NCBI RefSeq assembly: GCF_900116855.1
Contig: NZ_UETD01000008.1
Coordinates: forward strand, 124,001-188,000
DNA: 64,000 nt
Origin: Ruminococcus flavefaciens
Lineage (GTDB): Bacteria; Bacillota; Clostridia; Oscillospirales; Ruminococcaceae
Direction of reading: 5' to 3'
Each line of letters begins with the position of its first letter. The stretch's first letter is position 1. The translations under genes were made by a program, and so were the position numbers. This document shows positions 8,838 to 16,768 of this stretch, piece by piece. The notes beneath the pieces are model-generated. The model was not told where the DNA came from. It was given only the letters and a program-made list of their open reading frames with translations, and searched no databases.

Positions 8838-9167
8838 TTATCATATGCAGGACAGTATTCTCATGATGACCCAAACATAAGCGAAAACGAATTCAATACT
8901 CTGATTGCAGATAAGAATAACTTTTCATGGGTATCGCCAAGTTATACTTATTTTACGTCTCAGATTCAAGGCGATGCCTATACTAATTCAGTCAAGCTGA
9001 ACATCAATCCCGCCCATGACAGCCTGCTCCGTATCTTTATGGCATATGTTCCCTTTGAAGATGCAGTAAACATCGAGCCGCAGCAGCTCAATACCTTTGA
9101 AAGAAAAGACTTCACTGTGGTTGAATGGGGGTGGCAGCAAGATACAATAGCAATCATATATGCTTAA
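8838..9167 (+). pseudogene. 5'-truncated gene fragment (C-terminal ~109 codons)
   Basis: An open frame runs from just after a TGA at 8835-8837 to TAA at 9165-9167 without a plausible start codon or ribosome site. The translation is protein-like (SYTYFTSQIQGDAYTNS, LRIFMAYVPFEDAVNIEPQQ) and ends at a perfect terminator. It looks like the tail of a gene whose head was deleted or replaced. The family is not recognised; the LNINPAHDSLLRIFMAYVPF pattern is consistent with an extracellular or sorted protein, but that is a guess. Confidence 0.5.
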
Positions 9168-9173
9168 GAATTA

Positions 9174-9197
9174 GCAGGGGCTCATATGAGCCCCTGC
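9174..9197 (+). terminator. Perfect 12-bp hairpin terminator
   Basis: GCAGGGGCTCAT pairs exactly with ATGAGCCCCTGC and is followed by TTTTCTATTT. It ends the fragment above and can also serve the convergent gene at 9202-9681. Confidence 0.8.
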
Positions 9198-9201
9198 TTT
9201 T

Positions 9202-9681
9202 CTATTTAATGTATCTAAAGCCATAGTCTTCTCGAAGCTCTTTGAGCCTGCTTTTGGGCGTTGAAAATCCAAAACGGGAATCATATTCCACGAGCATCAG
9301 GTAATCTAACGGCGACAAGATACACAAACTAATGCCTCTATCATCGCCACATTTGAACAGGCACCTATCTATCACAGGCACTCCATTATCCCCCTCATGA
9401 CAGAGATAGTAGTCGGATGCGTCAAAGCTGAGCCAGCGCGTCAGCAAGAAGTATCGGCTCATATCAGCAGGCACTTCGAAGATATCTACTATTTGGAGCC
9501 ACGTCTTGTTGACGCTCATGATCATCAGAATCACATATATCTTTGGAAGATCTCCAGATTCCACTGTGAAACTGATAGTTTGCTCCTTGGTATTGACAGC
9601 AATATTACAGATGCTTTTGTTATCGTCGAAGTGAAAGTCATCAGTAAACGTCTCAAACCGGGAAACCAAAATCTCTCTCAT
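9202..9681 (-). CDS. Hypothetical protein, possibly immunity-type
   Basis: A 159-residue acidic soluble protein with no recognised family. It has a hydrophobic centre (PKIYVILMIMSVNKTWLQIV) and a C terminus with YDSRFGFSTPKSRLKEL. The start region is odd. GGAGG lies 13 nt before the ATG at 9681. An earlier ATG at ideal spacing reads only MKI before a TGA that overlaps the real start (ATATGAG). Either a tiny coupled leader ORF or a small indel near the start explains this. Its size, isolation and convergence on a shared terminator resemble orphan immunity genes, without proof. Confidence 0.55.
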   Translation of the reverse strand: MREILVSRFETFTDDFHFDDNKSICNIAVNTKEQTISFTVESGDLPKIYVILMIMSVNKTWLQIVDIFEVPADMSRYFLLTRWLSFDASDYYLCHEGDNGVPVIDRCLFKCGDDRGISLCILSPLDYLMLVEYDSRFGFSTPKSRLKELREDYGFRYIK

Positions 9682-9745
9682 ATTTTCATGTTAACCTCCT
9701 AATCCTCTGGATATACTGATTTAGAATCCAACTTGTCACAGCTGT

Positions 9746-9763
9746 CCTCCCCGAAGGGAGGAT
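9746..9763. terminator. Short GC-rich hairpin
   Basis: TCCTCCC and GGGAGGA form a tight stem, followed by a few T/A bases on the plus strand. It lies in the 345-nt gap between 9681 and the GH3 gene. This could be a weak terminator or a remnant. Confidence 0.35.
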
Positions 9764-9866
9764 TATTATGTTTTCGCCTGTTCAGCGATTATTATTCGCT
9801 CTTATTCACTATAATAATATCTATTTCAGAAACTCAAATAACAGGCAAAGGAATATATAAGCAGAA

Positions 9867-9886
9867 GTACCGCCCGCAGGCGGTAC
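9867..9886. repeat. Short inverted repeat in intergenic region
   Basis: GTACCGCC / GGCGGTAC separated by 4 nt, downstream of the GH3 gene (minus strand). It has no T run, so the terminator assignment is weak. Confidence 0.35.
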
Positions 9887-9907
9887 CGTAATATTGATCT
9901 TCAAAAA

Positions 9908-10027
9908 TTAATCTGCTTCATAAAGGTCAAAAAGATAATACTTCCTGCCTTTCTGACGGTTCTCAATGAGCATAGTATCAGGTATAAAGCCTGCTCCATA
10001 CCATAATCTCCGGCATTTGCAATACGG
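9908..10027 (-). pseudogene. In-frame 39-codon tail after the GH3 stop
   Basis: Immediately after the GH3 stop (TGA 10028-10030) the same frame stays open for 39 further codons, PYCKCRRLWYGAGF then IPDTMLIENRQKGRKYYLFD, ending in TAA at 9908-9910. The composition is protein-like. It may be the C-terminal remnant of another gene fused behind GH3 by a deletion, or chance. No family is recognised, and there is no start signal of its own. Confidence 0.3.
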
Positions 10028-12355
10028 TCATGGTTTCAAATAGCGCATCTGTCGTAATGTACTGATGAACTCTGCATACACCTCAGCAGAACATCCCGAG
10101 TTATTCAGCACCTTCCCGATGCTATCCATTGCAGTGTACTGGTACGTTGAGAGTATGCTCTCCCATGAAAGACCGTGAGACTGATAAAAGCTGAAGAGTG
10201 CAGACTTCAGATCAGGATTTTCATATATTTCCTTTATGCTTGTATGCTCACCCCAGCTGTATGGTGATTCACCGTCATATCTCAGAATTATACCGTAAGA
10301 ATTGTCCCAGTCGATGGAGTCAGGAGACTCAACTGTCGCATTCAGTAGATATTCGCCGTCCTCAAGCGTCCATTCATGAAGATCAGGATCCCAGCTTTCA
10401 AAGGAGCGCCTGTCAATATGAAGGTGTACTGTTACTGTCTGATGTGGTTCTGCATATACCTTTTTAAATGCACAGAGTTCACATACAGGCTTTGTCAGGG
10501 TTGACTCAGGATCATGCACATAGATCTGTACTACAGTCTTTCCTGCGATCTCGCCTGTATTTTTCACATCTGCTGTCAGTTCAAGGCCGTTTTCGATATC
10601 GCCGCTTTCGACGCGAAGGCCACGCACCTCAAAAGTGGAATAGGAAAGTCCGTAACCCAAATAGTACCTGGCATAATCGACTTTGGGATTGCGATGAAAG
10701 CGTGTTGCATAATAACGATAGCCAACAAAAATACCTTCTCCGTAGTTTACAGTCATACCGTCACCGGGAAAGTTAAGATACGTCGGCATATTATCCTCAC
10801 TGTACGGGAATGACAGCGGCAGACGTCCTGACGGATTTACATTTCCGCAGAGTATATCAGCAATTGCGGCAGCTCCCTGCATTCCCGGCAGCGAGACCCA
10901 GAATACAGCATCATACAGATCAAATACTTCACCTGTAACAGGTCCTGATGTATTCAGTATAAGAACGGAGCGCATACCTTTCTGCTTTGCATATCCGCAA
11001 ATCTCGCTTATACGTTCCGCTTCATCATTATCAACGGATAAAGTTTTTCGGTCGTTGCCCTCCTGCCCTGCAACATTAAGGACATATATGATCGTATCAG
11101 AACCGTCATACAGTCCCTGACGGACATCTTCAAAATGCCTGTGCAATTCTGAACATAAGTCGGTATTACGATCAGTACGGACACATGCACTCCCCTCTCC
11201 GCAGGTCAGCAGTTCTCCGCCCATTGTACCCATAAGTGCAATTCTCGAAGGAGCAGGCAGCGGACAGCATTTTTGTTCGGAGTCGGCTGAACAGGGGGAG
11301 TTTTTCAACATGACAATACCCTCTGCTGCAGCTTTATAAGCGGCTCGGTCGGTCATTTCTGTATCAATATGCCCTGTTGGCGGCAATACATATTTCCGTG
11401 CAAGATTAGCGGCACGTTCTGCCGATCCTGCAAGCTTATCAGGCTCAAGCGTTCCGTCTGCCAGTGCTTTTCTGAGTGCTTCAGGTGAAACAGGCCCCGG
11501 CATATTCACATCACAGCCTGCATTAACTGCTTCGGCAGGATGATACACGGCTCCCCAATCGCTCATAACAAGCCCCTTAAAGCCCCAGTCTTCACGGAGA
11601 AGCTCTGTCAGCAGCCACTTGTTCTCAGTACACGGTACACCGTTTATCTGATTATATGCAGCCATTACGGTTGCACAGCCTGCTTTGACACAAGCCTCAA
11701 ATCCGGGAAGATAAAGCTCGTAAAGGGCTCTCTCCGGAATTATCTCATTTATCCCCTGACGGTTAGTCTCCTGATTGTTGGCTGCAAAATGCTTCACATT
11801 TGCCGCAACTCCCTGAGACTGTACACCTTTTACAAGCTCGGGAGCAAGCTTCGTAATAAGGTAAGGATCCTCGGAGTAGCCTTCAAACAGTCGTCCTGCC
11901 CTGAGGTCCCGATGAAGATTTATGTTCGGTGTACCAAGCAGCACATGAATACCATACGCCCGTGCATCATGTCCAAGTGTCTGACCTACCTGATAAACTG
12001 TCTCAGGATCCCATGATGCACCAAGCAGCATACCCGGCGGATAACAGCCGGGGGCTGTCTTCTCGGGTATTATTGACCGGAGCTGTTCACAGAGCCAGTT
12101 GTATAATTCAACCTCTTCCCGAGTATCAAGCAGATCAGGTCTATAGAAATTCTCAAGCACTTTTCTGAATACAGCTGTACCTCTTTCGGGACGATCAGCC
12201 TTTTCCATTATATCACCGAACAGCTGCTCAAAATTGAGACCTGTTCCTCCGTCAAGCATCTGAATACGAGGGACTTCCTTATGCGGCAGTTCGCCCATGC
12301 CGAAAAAGGACCGCCCGTTTATCATTGTGATCTGTTCGTCAGTTGTCAGCTCCAT
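10028..12355 (-). CDS. Glycoside hydrolase family 3 beta-glucosidase-type enzyme
   Basis: A 775-residue enzyme with the full GH3 architecture. The N-terminal TIM barrel has the KHFAANNQE box at about 188-196 and the nucleophile Asp266 in GLVMSDWGA. It is followed by the GH3 C-terminal alpha/beta sandwich (IALMGTMGGELLTCGEGSAC) and a fibronectin-III-like domain (VQIYVHDPESTLTKP). Family members release glucose or xylose from the non-reducing end of oligosaccharides with retention. There is no signal peptide, so it probably works in the cytoplasm on imported cellodextrins or other glucosides. The gene stands alone between accessory genes. The family is certain; the exact substrate is not. Confidence 0.93.
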   Translation of the reverse strand: MELTTDEQITMINGRSFFGMGELPHKEVPRIQMLDGGTGLNFEQLFGDIMEKADRPERGTAVFRKVLENFYRPDLLDTREEVELYNWLCEQLRSIIPEKTAPGCYPPGMLLGASWDPETVYQVGQTLGHDARAYGIHVLLGTPNINLHRDLRAGRLFEGYSEDPYLITKLAPELVKGVQSQGVAANVKHFAANNQETNRQGINEIIPERALYELYLPGFEACVKAGCATVMAAYNQINGVPCTENKWLLTELLREDWGFKGLVMSDWGAVYHPAEAVNAGCDVNMPGPVSPEALRKALADGTLEPDKLAGSAERAANLARKYVLPPTGHIDTEMTDRAAYKAAAEGIVMLKNSPCSADSEQKCCPLPAPSRIALMGTMGGELLTCGEGSACVRTDRNTDLCSELHRHFEDVRQGLYDGSDTIIYVLNVAGQEGNDRKTLSVDNDEAERISEICGYAKQKGMRSVLILNTSGPVTGEVFDLYDAVFWVSLPGMQGAAAIADILCGNVNPSGRLPLSFPYSEDNMPTYLNFPGDGMTVNYGEGIFVGYRYYATRFHRNPKVDYARYYLGYGLSYSTFEVRGLRVESGDIENGLELTADVKNTGEIAGKTVVQIYVHDPESTLTKPVCELCAFKKVYAEPHQTVTVHLHIDRRSFESWDPDLHEWTLEDGEYLLNATVESPDSIDWDNSYGIILRYDGESPYSWGEHTSIKEIYENPDLKSALFSFYQSHGLSWESILSTYQYTAMDSIGKVLNNSGCSAEVYAEFISTLRQMRYLKP

Positions 12356-12575
12356 GTCCGATCTCCCTTCTGCAAAATGATCATCGTATTTTCATTCATT
12401 ATACCATGCAATTGTTAAGTTTTCAAGGTGTCTCCATGTTCTTCAGTCATGCAGAAATCGGGAAAAAGATATATTTAGCCGTAGTAACCAAAGGAGAATA
12501 TATACCAATGAAAAAGCTGATTATTATAAACACACGTCTTTACAGTCTCACTGCTGCTTTGATAAAACCATACGA

Positions 12576-13109
12576 TTATTCCTCAATATCACGAGGAACG
12601 AATATCATAGGGCATTCCTTTTCTTCGCCGTTTTCCTTATAGATGACCAACTTAGTAGGCTGACCGGTAACGTCCGCAACTCTCTGTGCCAATGCATAGT
12701 TAGTTTTATAATCACCATAAAGCATTGAACCGTCATTGATATTGGTGGGACTTGTAACTGTATGAGAGTGGTATATACCCCCGTCACGGACCTTATAGTG
12801 CGTTCCCATCGCTGTCAGATGACTTTCTGAAATATCCTTGAATATCTCCTTTGTAAGCTCCATAGCTTTTTCAGCAGTAGGAGCAGTTTCCTCTGTAAAT
12901 GAGGTCATGTAATGAAAGCAAGGAGTTTTATCCTGGTTACCCCAATATTCTGAAACCTTTTTGAACTGTTGCATGGCTTCCAAAGAATCATTAGGATTGA
13001 CACCAAAGCCTTCTTTCAGCACCTGATCCTTCCCAATAGGATAATTCACGACATGTTTTAAGCACTCATCATCCCCTAATGTGTGGTATATCACTTTAAA
13101 CGTCTCCAT
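12576..13109 (-). CDS. Small relaxase-like mobilisation protein
   Basis: A 177-residue protein resembling the N-terminal catalytic part of Mob-type relaxases. It has the entry segment CFHYMTSFTEETAPTAEKAM and the metal-binding histidine region GGIYHSHTVTSPTNINDG, analogous to the H-x-H block that coordinates the nicking metal. Full relaxases are 300-700 residues, so this is a minimal or truncated version; a proper stop and ribosome site suggest it is still translated. Its first codons overlap the end of the upstream RHH-like gene by 19 nt. It probably remains from a mobilisable element. Confidence 0.65.
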   Translation of the reverse strand: METFKVIYHTLGDDECLKHVVNYPIGKDQVLKEGFGVNPNDSLEAMQQFKKVSEYWGNQDKTPCFHYMTSFTEETAPTAEKAMELTKEIFKDISESHLTAMGTHYKVRDGGIYHSHTVTSPTNINDGSMLYGDYKTNYALAQRVADVTGQPTKLVIYKENGEEKECPMIFVPRDIEE

Positions 13110-13393
13110 AGTATTGCAACCTCCTCATATGTTTGTAGTGCCTCCTGCGGCATATCTGGTTTTAAATCGCCATATTTCTTGTTCTTTGCATTCTCCAGTT
13201 CATACATCAAAGCTGGTGTAAGCGGAACTGGATAGTGCTTGAGTCTGTCTAATGCTACATCGGATCTTGGAACTCCCTTTTCCTTTGCTTCCTGATCCAA
13301 CTCGTTAAACAGAGACAGCGGTACTTTCAGCGGTAAAGGTACCTTTGGATCCTTTGGTTCTCTTTTGATTGTTGTTTGTTTCTGATCTTTCAT
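13091..13393 (-). CDS. Relaxosome accessory (MobC/ribbon-helix-helix-like) protein
   Basis: About 100 residues, basic at the N terminus, with KVPLPLKVPLSLFNELDQEA and KEKGVPRSDVALDRLKHYPV, which fits a ribbon-helix-helix DNA-binding fold as in MobC-type nicking accessories. I chose the ATG at 13393 because AGGAG lies 8 nt upstream, rather than the ATG at 13411. The overlap with the relaxase-like gene downstream supports a two-gene mobilisation unit. The assignment rests on context and weak sequence character. Confidence 0.55.
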   Translation of the reverse strand: MKDQKQTTIKREPKDPKVPLPLKVPLSLFNELDQEAKEKGVPRSDVALDRLKHYPVPLTPALMYELENAKNKKYGDLKPDMPQEALQTYEEVAILWRRLK

Positions 13394-13556
13394 GTAGATC
13401 ACTCCTAACATAGTATTAATTCCATATGTGTTGATTCTATACTCTCGGACTATACCCAGTTGGAATACATCTTAATATTAAATATATTAATTACAGGATA
13501 TAAGTATAGAACAAACGTAATACGGAATTTACATATTAGTACAAAATTCAGAATAA

Positions 13557-13588
13557 AAAATCCTCCCGAATTATCGAGAGGATTTCAA
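13557..13588 (-). terminator. Terminator of the 13638-14114 gene
   Basis: On the minus strand AAATCCTC ... GAGGATTT is followed by TTTTA. It is 50 nt past the stop of the gene at 13638. Confidence 0.65.
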
Positions 13589-13637
13589 AATATTCAGTAT
13601 AACAAAGAGAGCTTTTCTATCATGGACAATGTAGCTC

Positions 13638-14114
13638 CTATCGTATCTCATCCATCATAAAACAACTTGAATCGATATAATACTTCTTGCCTGTTTCCAG
13701 CCTTTTTAGCACCATCGCAAAACGTTCATCATCACAACTGTAATCGCATTTATCAATAAACGTTTCATCAAAGACCATAGGGTAACGAATATACTGACGA
13801 AGAATATTCTCATCACAGCTCATTGGTTCTTCAAGAATAGTATTGAGAATACGAAGTTCATCTAATAAACTTTTCAATTCCTGCGGACAGTACTCTGTTA
13901 GCAGCGCAACAGGATATTCTGCACAAAGAAAGCCGTAGCATTTATCATAGCTGACAACTCTTTCAGGAGTAAGTCTATACCAGTGAATATCCGCCCATGC
14001 GTCCCAGTCACCACAGTAAAAACTGCTATGGGAGTTTATGTCCTTTCGTACAGTTTCAAAATCATAGCTGCTTTTATTCTCGATCGCTTTAGTAAATATT
14101 CCGGTATAGTCCAT
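13638..14114 (-). CDS. Hypothetical acidic protein
   Basis: A 158-residue, strongly acidic, tryptophan- and tyrosine-rich soluble protein (FYCGDWDAWADIHWYRL; SYDKCYGFLCAEYPVALL). It has no recognised domain, signal peptide or membrane segment. It is monocistronic with its own terminator, and flanked by a mobilisation remnant and a hydrolase gene. The profile (small, acidic, solitary, in an accessory region) resembles contact-toxin immunity proteins; this is an inference from character and context only. Confidence 0.6.
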   Translation of the reverse strand: MDYTGIFTKAIENKSSYDFETVRKDINSHSSFYCGDWDAWADIHWYRLTPERVVSYDKCYGFLCAEYPVALLTEYCPQELKSLLDELRILNTILEEPMSCDENILRQYIRYPMVFDETFIDKCDYSCDDERFAMVLKRLETGKKYYIDSSCFMMDEIR

Positions 14115-14161
14115 AGATATGCCCCTTTACAGCTGATAAATTAGCCTCATTTCATTTTGCA

Positions 14162-14179
14162 GTGATACTAAAGTATCAC
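14162..14179. repeat. Perfect 18-bp palindrome
   Basis: GTGATACTAAAGTATCAC reads the same on both strands. It lies between the genes at 13638-14114 and 14259-15935, 48 nt upstream of the start at 14114, and could be an operator for that gene or a degenerate terminator. Confidence 0.4.
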
Positions 14180-14206
14180 CGCCTTTATTTGTTATATATC
14201 GTTTTG

Positions 14207-14225
14207 CCGCCCCGTAATGGGGCGG
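14207..14225 (-). terminator. GC-rich hairpin after the serine hydrolase
   Basis: CCGCCCC / GGGGCGG with a 5-nt loop, 34 nt past the stop of the 14259-15935 gene. There is no clear T run, so it is a weak or structural terminator. Confidence 0.45.
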
Positions 14226-14258
14226 TAATATTTTGACATAATGGTTATTATTACATGA

Positions 14259-15935
14259 TTATTCAAACAGCTTTTCAAAATCGGAAACGGACTCGTCATT
14301 ATTGATACTCATGGTAATAATATACATAAGCTCATCATCGATCTTTCTCGCAAAGTAATTGAATTCTGTATTACCATGATAGTCGATAACGGACTTTGCC
14401 CTGACATATTCTTTGCCTCCTAGTATGGCTTTGTTTATGTCTTTGCTTTTTATAGTCCATCCGTCTTCATCATCCTCACCTGCACGAGCCATAAGTTCAA
14501 TGTAATCATCAAGGTATTCTTCTTCGGTATAGTCACTGTCATCCGGAACACCCAGCTTTGTATTCAGAAAACTGATCTCTATGGCATTTCCGCTGCCGTT
14601 GCCATCATAAAACAGGTTGTCACACCTTTTAGCAGATTCGATCCTTTTATCTTCTTTTTCAAAGCCTGACATTACCGAAGGCAAATCTTCGACTTCAATG
14701 CTCTCATATCCTTCAGGTAAAGTCATTTTTATATCTGCATATTCATTGATATACACGCCGTCTTTTACAGTTCCTCTGGTATAGCCTGTATCTTCCAAAG
14801 GCTCAGCAATAATATCGGCACCGTTCTGAACCGAATTGCCTGTACGTTCAAGGGTTATCACATAGACATATCCGAGTTCGTCGGATTCAATTATCTTGTT
14901 ATTTGCAGAACAGGAAAGCGATGAACCATCATGAGAGTAGCCGTTTTTATCTTGGTTAAGTCCGCAGCAATAGCTGTCATCATCTTTCAGAAGTATCTCC
15001 ATAGAATTCTTGCTGAGAAGCTTTCCTCCGAACAGAGCACGGTCAAAAGCTATCATATCTGAAACACATGAATGTATTCCGCCGTCACCTCTGGAGTTAT
15101 TTGGACAGACAGGATAACCGTTTTCGTCAGTAAAGCCGTAAGCCGCCTGCTCCTCAAAATCCACAGGTACATATGTCATATCGTCCTTTGCCATTGAAGT
15201 GGTCTTTTTCATGCCGCACTTATCAAATATATTCTTTTGAACATAGTCGCAGTACTTCATACCTGTTACCTGTTCAATAATGAACGCCAGCAGGCGGTAA
15301 TTCGTATTGCTGTAGCTGAATTGAGTGCCGGGCTCGAACATTAATGGTGCATTATACAACGCCTCAAGAAACTGTTCATCGGTGGTTTTATCCTGAAGGA
15401 TATCGCTAAGCTGTTTGTCTGCCGCTTCAGCACCCGAAATATTCCAGAATGGATCGGGATTGTTCATATAATCAGGGATACCTGAATTCATGTGCAAGAG
15501 ATTATATATCGTAATGTCTTTTCCTTTTTCATACTCAGGGAAATACTTGTCAAGAGTATCATCAATACTTAGCTTGTCTTTTTCCTGAAGCTGCAATATA
15601 CATACAGCGGTGAATGTCTTGCTTACTGAAGCAATGTCAAAAACAGTATCCTGAGATACAGGCGTTTTACCGTCTTTTTCAGCAGTATCTTCGCAATACA
15701 GATACACGATATCATCATCTGTTGCAACTGCCATGACACCGTTACACTTTTTTGAGCCATAAGTTTCAAGGAGTTCTGAATATTTTTCGTTTTTATTCGA
15801 CCACGATTGCTCGGATTCTGATAGTTTAATGTCTGAAAAAATATCATCTGATTTCTTATTGCTGCAAGATACAGTCGGCAGCAGCATTGCTGCAGCAATT
15901 AATAAAGATATTGGTTTTAAAAGCTTATTGTACAT
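14259..15935 (-). CDS. Serine hydrolase lipoprotein, beta-lactamase / D-Ala-D-Ala carboxypeptidase class C family
   Basis: A 558-residue protein with a lipoprotein signal (hydrophobic 8-20, lipobox PTVSC, Cys24) and the penicillin-binding/class C catalytic set: S103-x-x-K106 in IASVSKTFTA, Y208-S-N in FSYSNTNYRL, and HDG in GYSHDGSS. Family members are esterases, D-aminopeptidases or penicillin-recognising enzymes acting outside the membrane. A C-terminal domain of about 150 residues after the catalytic fold (MTLPEGYESIEVEDLP onward) is not recognised. I chose ATG 15935 because GAGGAGGTG precedes it and the signal peptide starts there; the longer reading frame to 16076 crosses the promoter at 15963-15991. 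Monocistronic. Confidence 0.85.
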   Translation of the reverse strand: MYNKLLKPISLLIAAAMLLPTVSCSNKKSDDIFSDIKLSESEQSWSNKNEKYSELLETYGSKKCNGVMAVATDDDIVYLYCEDTAEKDGKTPVSQDTVFDIASVSKTFTAVCILQLQEKDKLSIDDTLDKYFPEYEKGKDITIYNLLHMNSGIPDYMNNPDPFWNISGAEAADKQLSDILQDKTTDEQFLEALYNAPLMFEPGTQFSYSNTNYRLLAFIIEQVTGMKYCDYVQKNIFDKCGMKKTTSMAKDDMTYVPVDFEEQAAYGFTDENGYPVCPNNSRGDGGIHSCVSDMIAFDRALFGGKLLSKNSMEILLKDDDSYCCGLNQDKNGYSHDGSSLSCSANNKIIESDELGYVYVITLERTGNSVQNGADIIAEPLEDTGYTRGTVKDGVYINEYADIKMTLPEGYESIEVEDLPSVMSGFEKEDKRIESAKRCDNLFYDGNGSGNAIEISFLNTKLGVPDDSDYTEEEYLDDYIELMARAGEDDEDGWTIKSKDINKAILGGKEYVRAKSVIDYHGNTEFNYFARKIDDELMYIITMSINNDESVSDFEKLFE

Positions 15936-15962
15936 TTCTAAGGCACCTCCTCTTTTGGCATA

Positions 15963-15991
15963 ATTATAGCATTTAAGTAAATGACTGTCAA
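15963..15991 (-). promoter_or_regulatory. Consensus promoter of the serine hydrolase gene
   Basis: On the minus strand TTGACA (15991-15986), exactly 17 nt, TATAAT (15968-15963): a perfect sigma-A consensus, 28 nt before the start codon. Confidence 0.85.
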
Positions 15992-16113
15992 GCAAAAGCA
16001 GTATCACATGCATAATTCCTTTTTTTTCCGAATCTGAAGTATATATTATTTCAATGATAGTAATTATTATCACCACTATCTTTATTCATTTTCAGAGAAA
16101 GGAGGAAACGACA

Positions 16114-16398
16114 ATGTTCATGAATAAGCGATATCTGACCTGCGGAGTTGACAGCACTATACCTATTGAATTGCAGCTATTCCTTTGGGAGTGTGTTGAG
16201 CGTATGCCTGCTCCGAAAGACTATCTACAGGTCTTTGAGCTTAGTCGGTCAGGTCCAATGCAGTCTATAATACACAGCTCAGAAGAACCTGAATATCGAC
16301 AGGTTTACATGATACCGTCAGATACACCGATAACCGAAAAGCTGTACATCATTGATGACGGCGACCACAGCACAATGCTGCTCGCAAGTGAATACTGA
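16114..16398 (+). CDS. DUF960 family protein
   Basis: A 94-residue protein matching DUF960: MFMNKRYLTCGV, IPIELQLFLWECVERM, KDYLQVFELS and EEPEYRQVYMIP. The family is found in Firmicutes genomes and plasmids and has no proven function. I chose the ATG at 16114 because AAAGGAGG lies 7 nt upstream; the longer frame to 16054 has no ribosome site. It opens a block of plus-strand cargo genes that runs to the integrase at 19131 and is followed by its own UUCG-loop terminator. Confidence 0.85.
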   Translation: MFMNKRYLTCGVDSTIPIELQLFLWECVERMPAPKDYLQVFELSRSGPMQSIIHSSEEPEYRQVYMIPSDTPITEKLYIIDDGDHSTMLLASEY

Positions 16399-16407
16399 AC
16401 ATTGATG

Positions 16408-16425
16408 CCGCTCCTTCGGGAGCGG
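16408..16425 (+). terminator. UUCG-type terminator after the DUF960 gene
   Basis: CCGCTCC-TTCG-GGAGCGG followed by TTTTTC, starting 10 nt past the stop. Confidence 0.8.
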
Positions 16426-16462
16426 TTTTTCTGTTATATCTGGTTTTCGGGAGGTGAGGAAA

Positions 16463-16711
16463 ATGGATATACTTGATGAACTGGCTGAGAAGTTCGCTCT
16501 CACGCTGGATTCGCAGCTTTGCAACAACAGCGATTATCTGAAAGCAACTGCAATGCTCAATGAGCTGGTAAGGGAGTTCCCGATAAAAAAGGCAACTGAG
16601 ATTGAGGATATTGCAGCTGATCTCACGGCTGCGGCATTCAATACAGGGATACGCTCCGGACTGAAACTCGGAGCAAGAATAGCTATCGGTCTTATCGGCA
16701 GCGACAAATGA
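16463..16711 (+). CDS. Small hypothetical helical protein
   Basis: An 82-residue protein with no recognised family; predicted mostly helical (ILDELAEKFALTLDSQL, EIEDIAADLTAAAFNTGI), ending with a glycine/alanine-rich helix GLKLGARIAIGLIG. Good ribosome site GGAGGTGAGG before the ATG at 16463; a GTG at 16454 is less likely. Between two UUCG hairpins, in the cargo block of the downstream integrase. Genes of this size are common on conjugative elements. Confidence 0.65.
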   Translation: MDILDELAEKFALTLDSQLCNNSDYLKATAMLNELVREFPIKKATEIEDIAADLTAAAFNTGIRSGLKLGARIAIGLIGSDK

Positions 16712-16724
16712 ATATCAACAAAAT

Positions 16725-16744
16725 AGCCGTCCTTCGGGACGGCT
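16725..16744 (+). terminator. UUCG hairpin upstream of the amidoligase operon
   Basis: AGCCGTCC-TTCG-GGACGGCT, a perfect 8-bp stem, 24 nt before the amidoligase start. The T run is poor, so some readthrough or a stability role is possible. Confidence 0.6.
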
Positions 16745-16768
16745 TCACTATTTTATGGAGGTCTAAAA

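Noticed and set aside
12508..12642. Short plus-strand ORF with AAAGGAG upstream (MKKLIIINTRLYSLTAALIK start)
   Set aside because: It overlaps the relaxase-like gene on the other strand and its second half is only the antisense of that gene. It may be the head of a truncated gene, but support is too thin.
15936..16076. N-terminal extension of the serine hydrolase (47 codons)
   Set aside because: It crosses the perfect promoter at 15963-15991 and lies upstream of a good ribosome site and signal peptide, so it is not coding.
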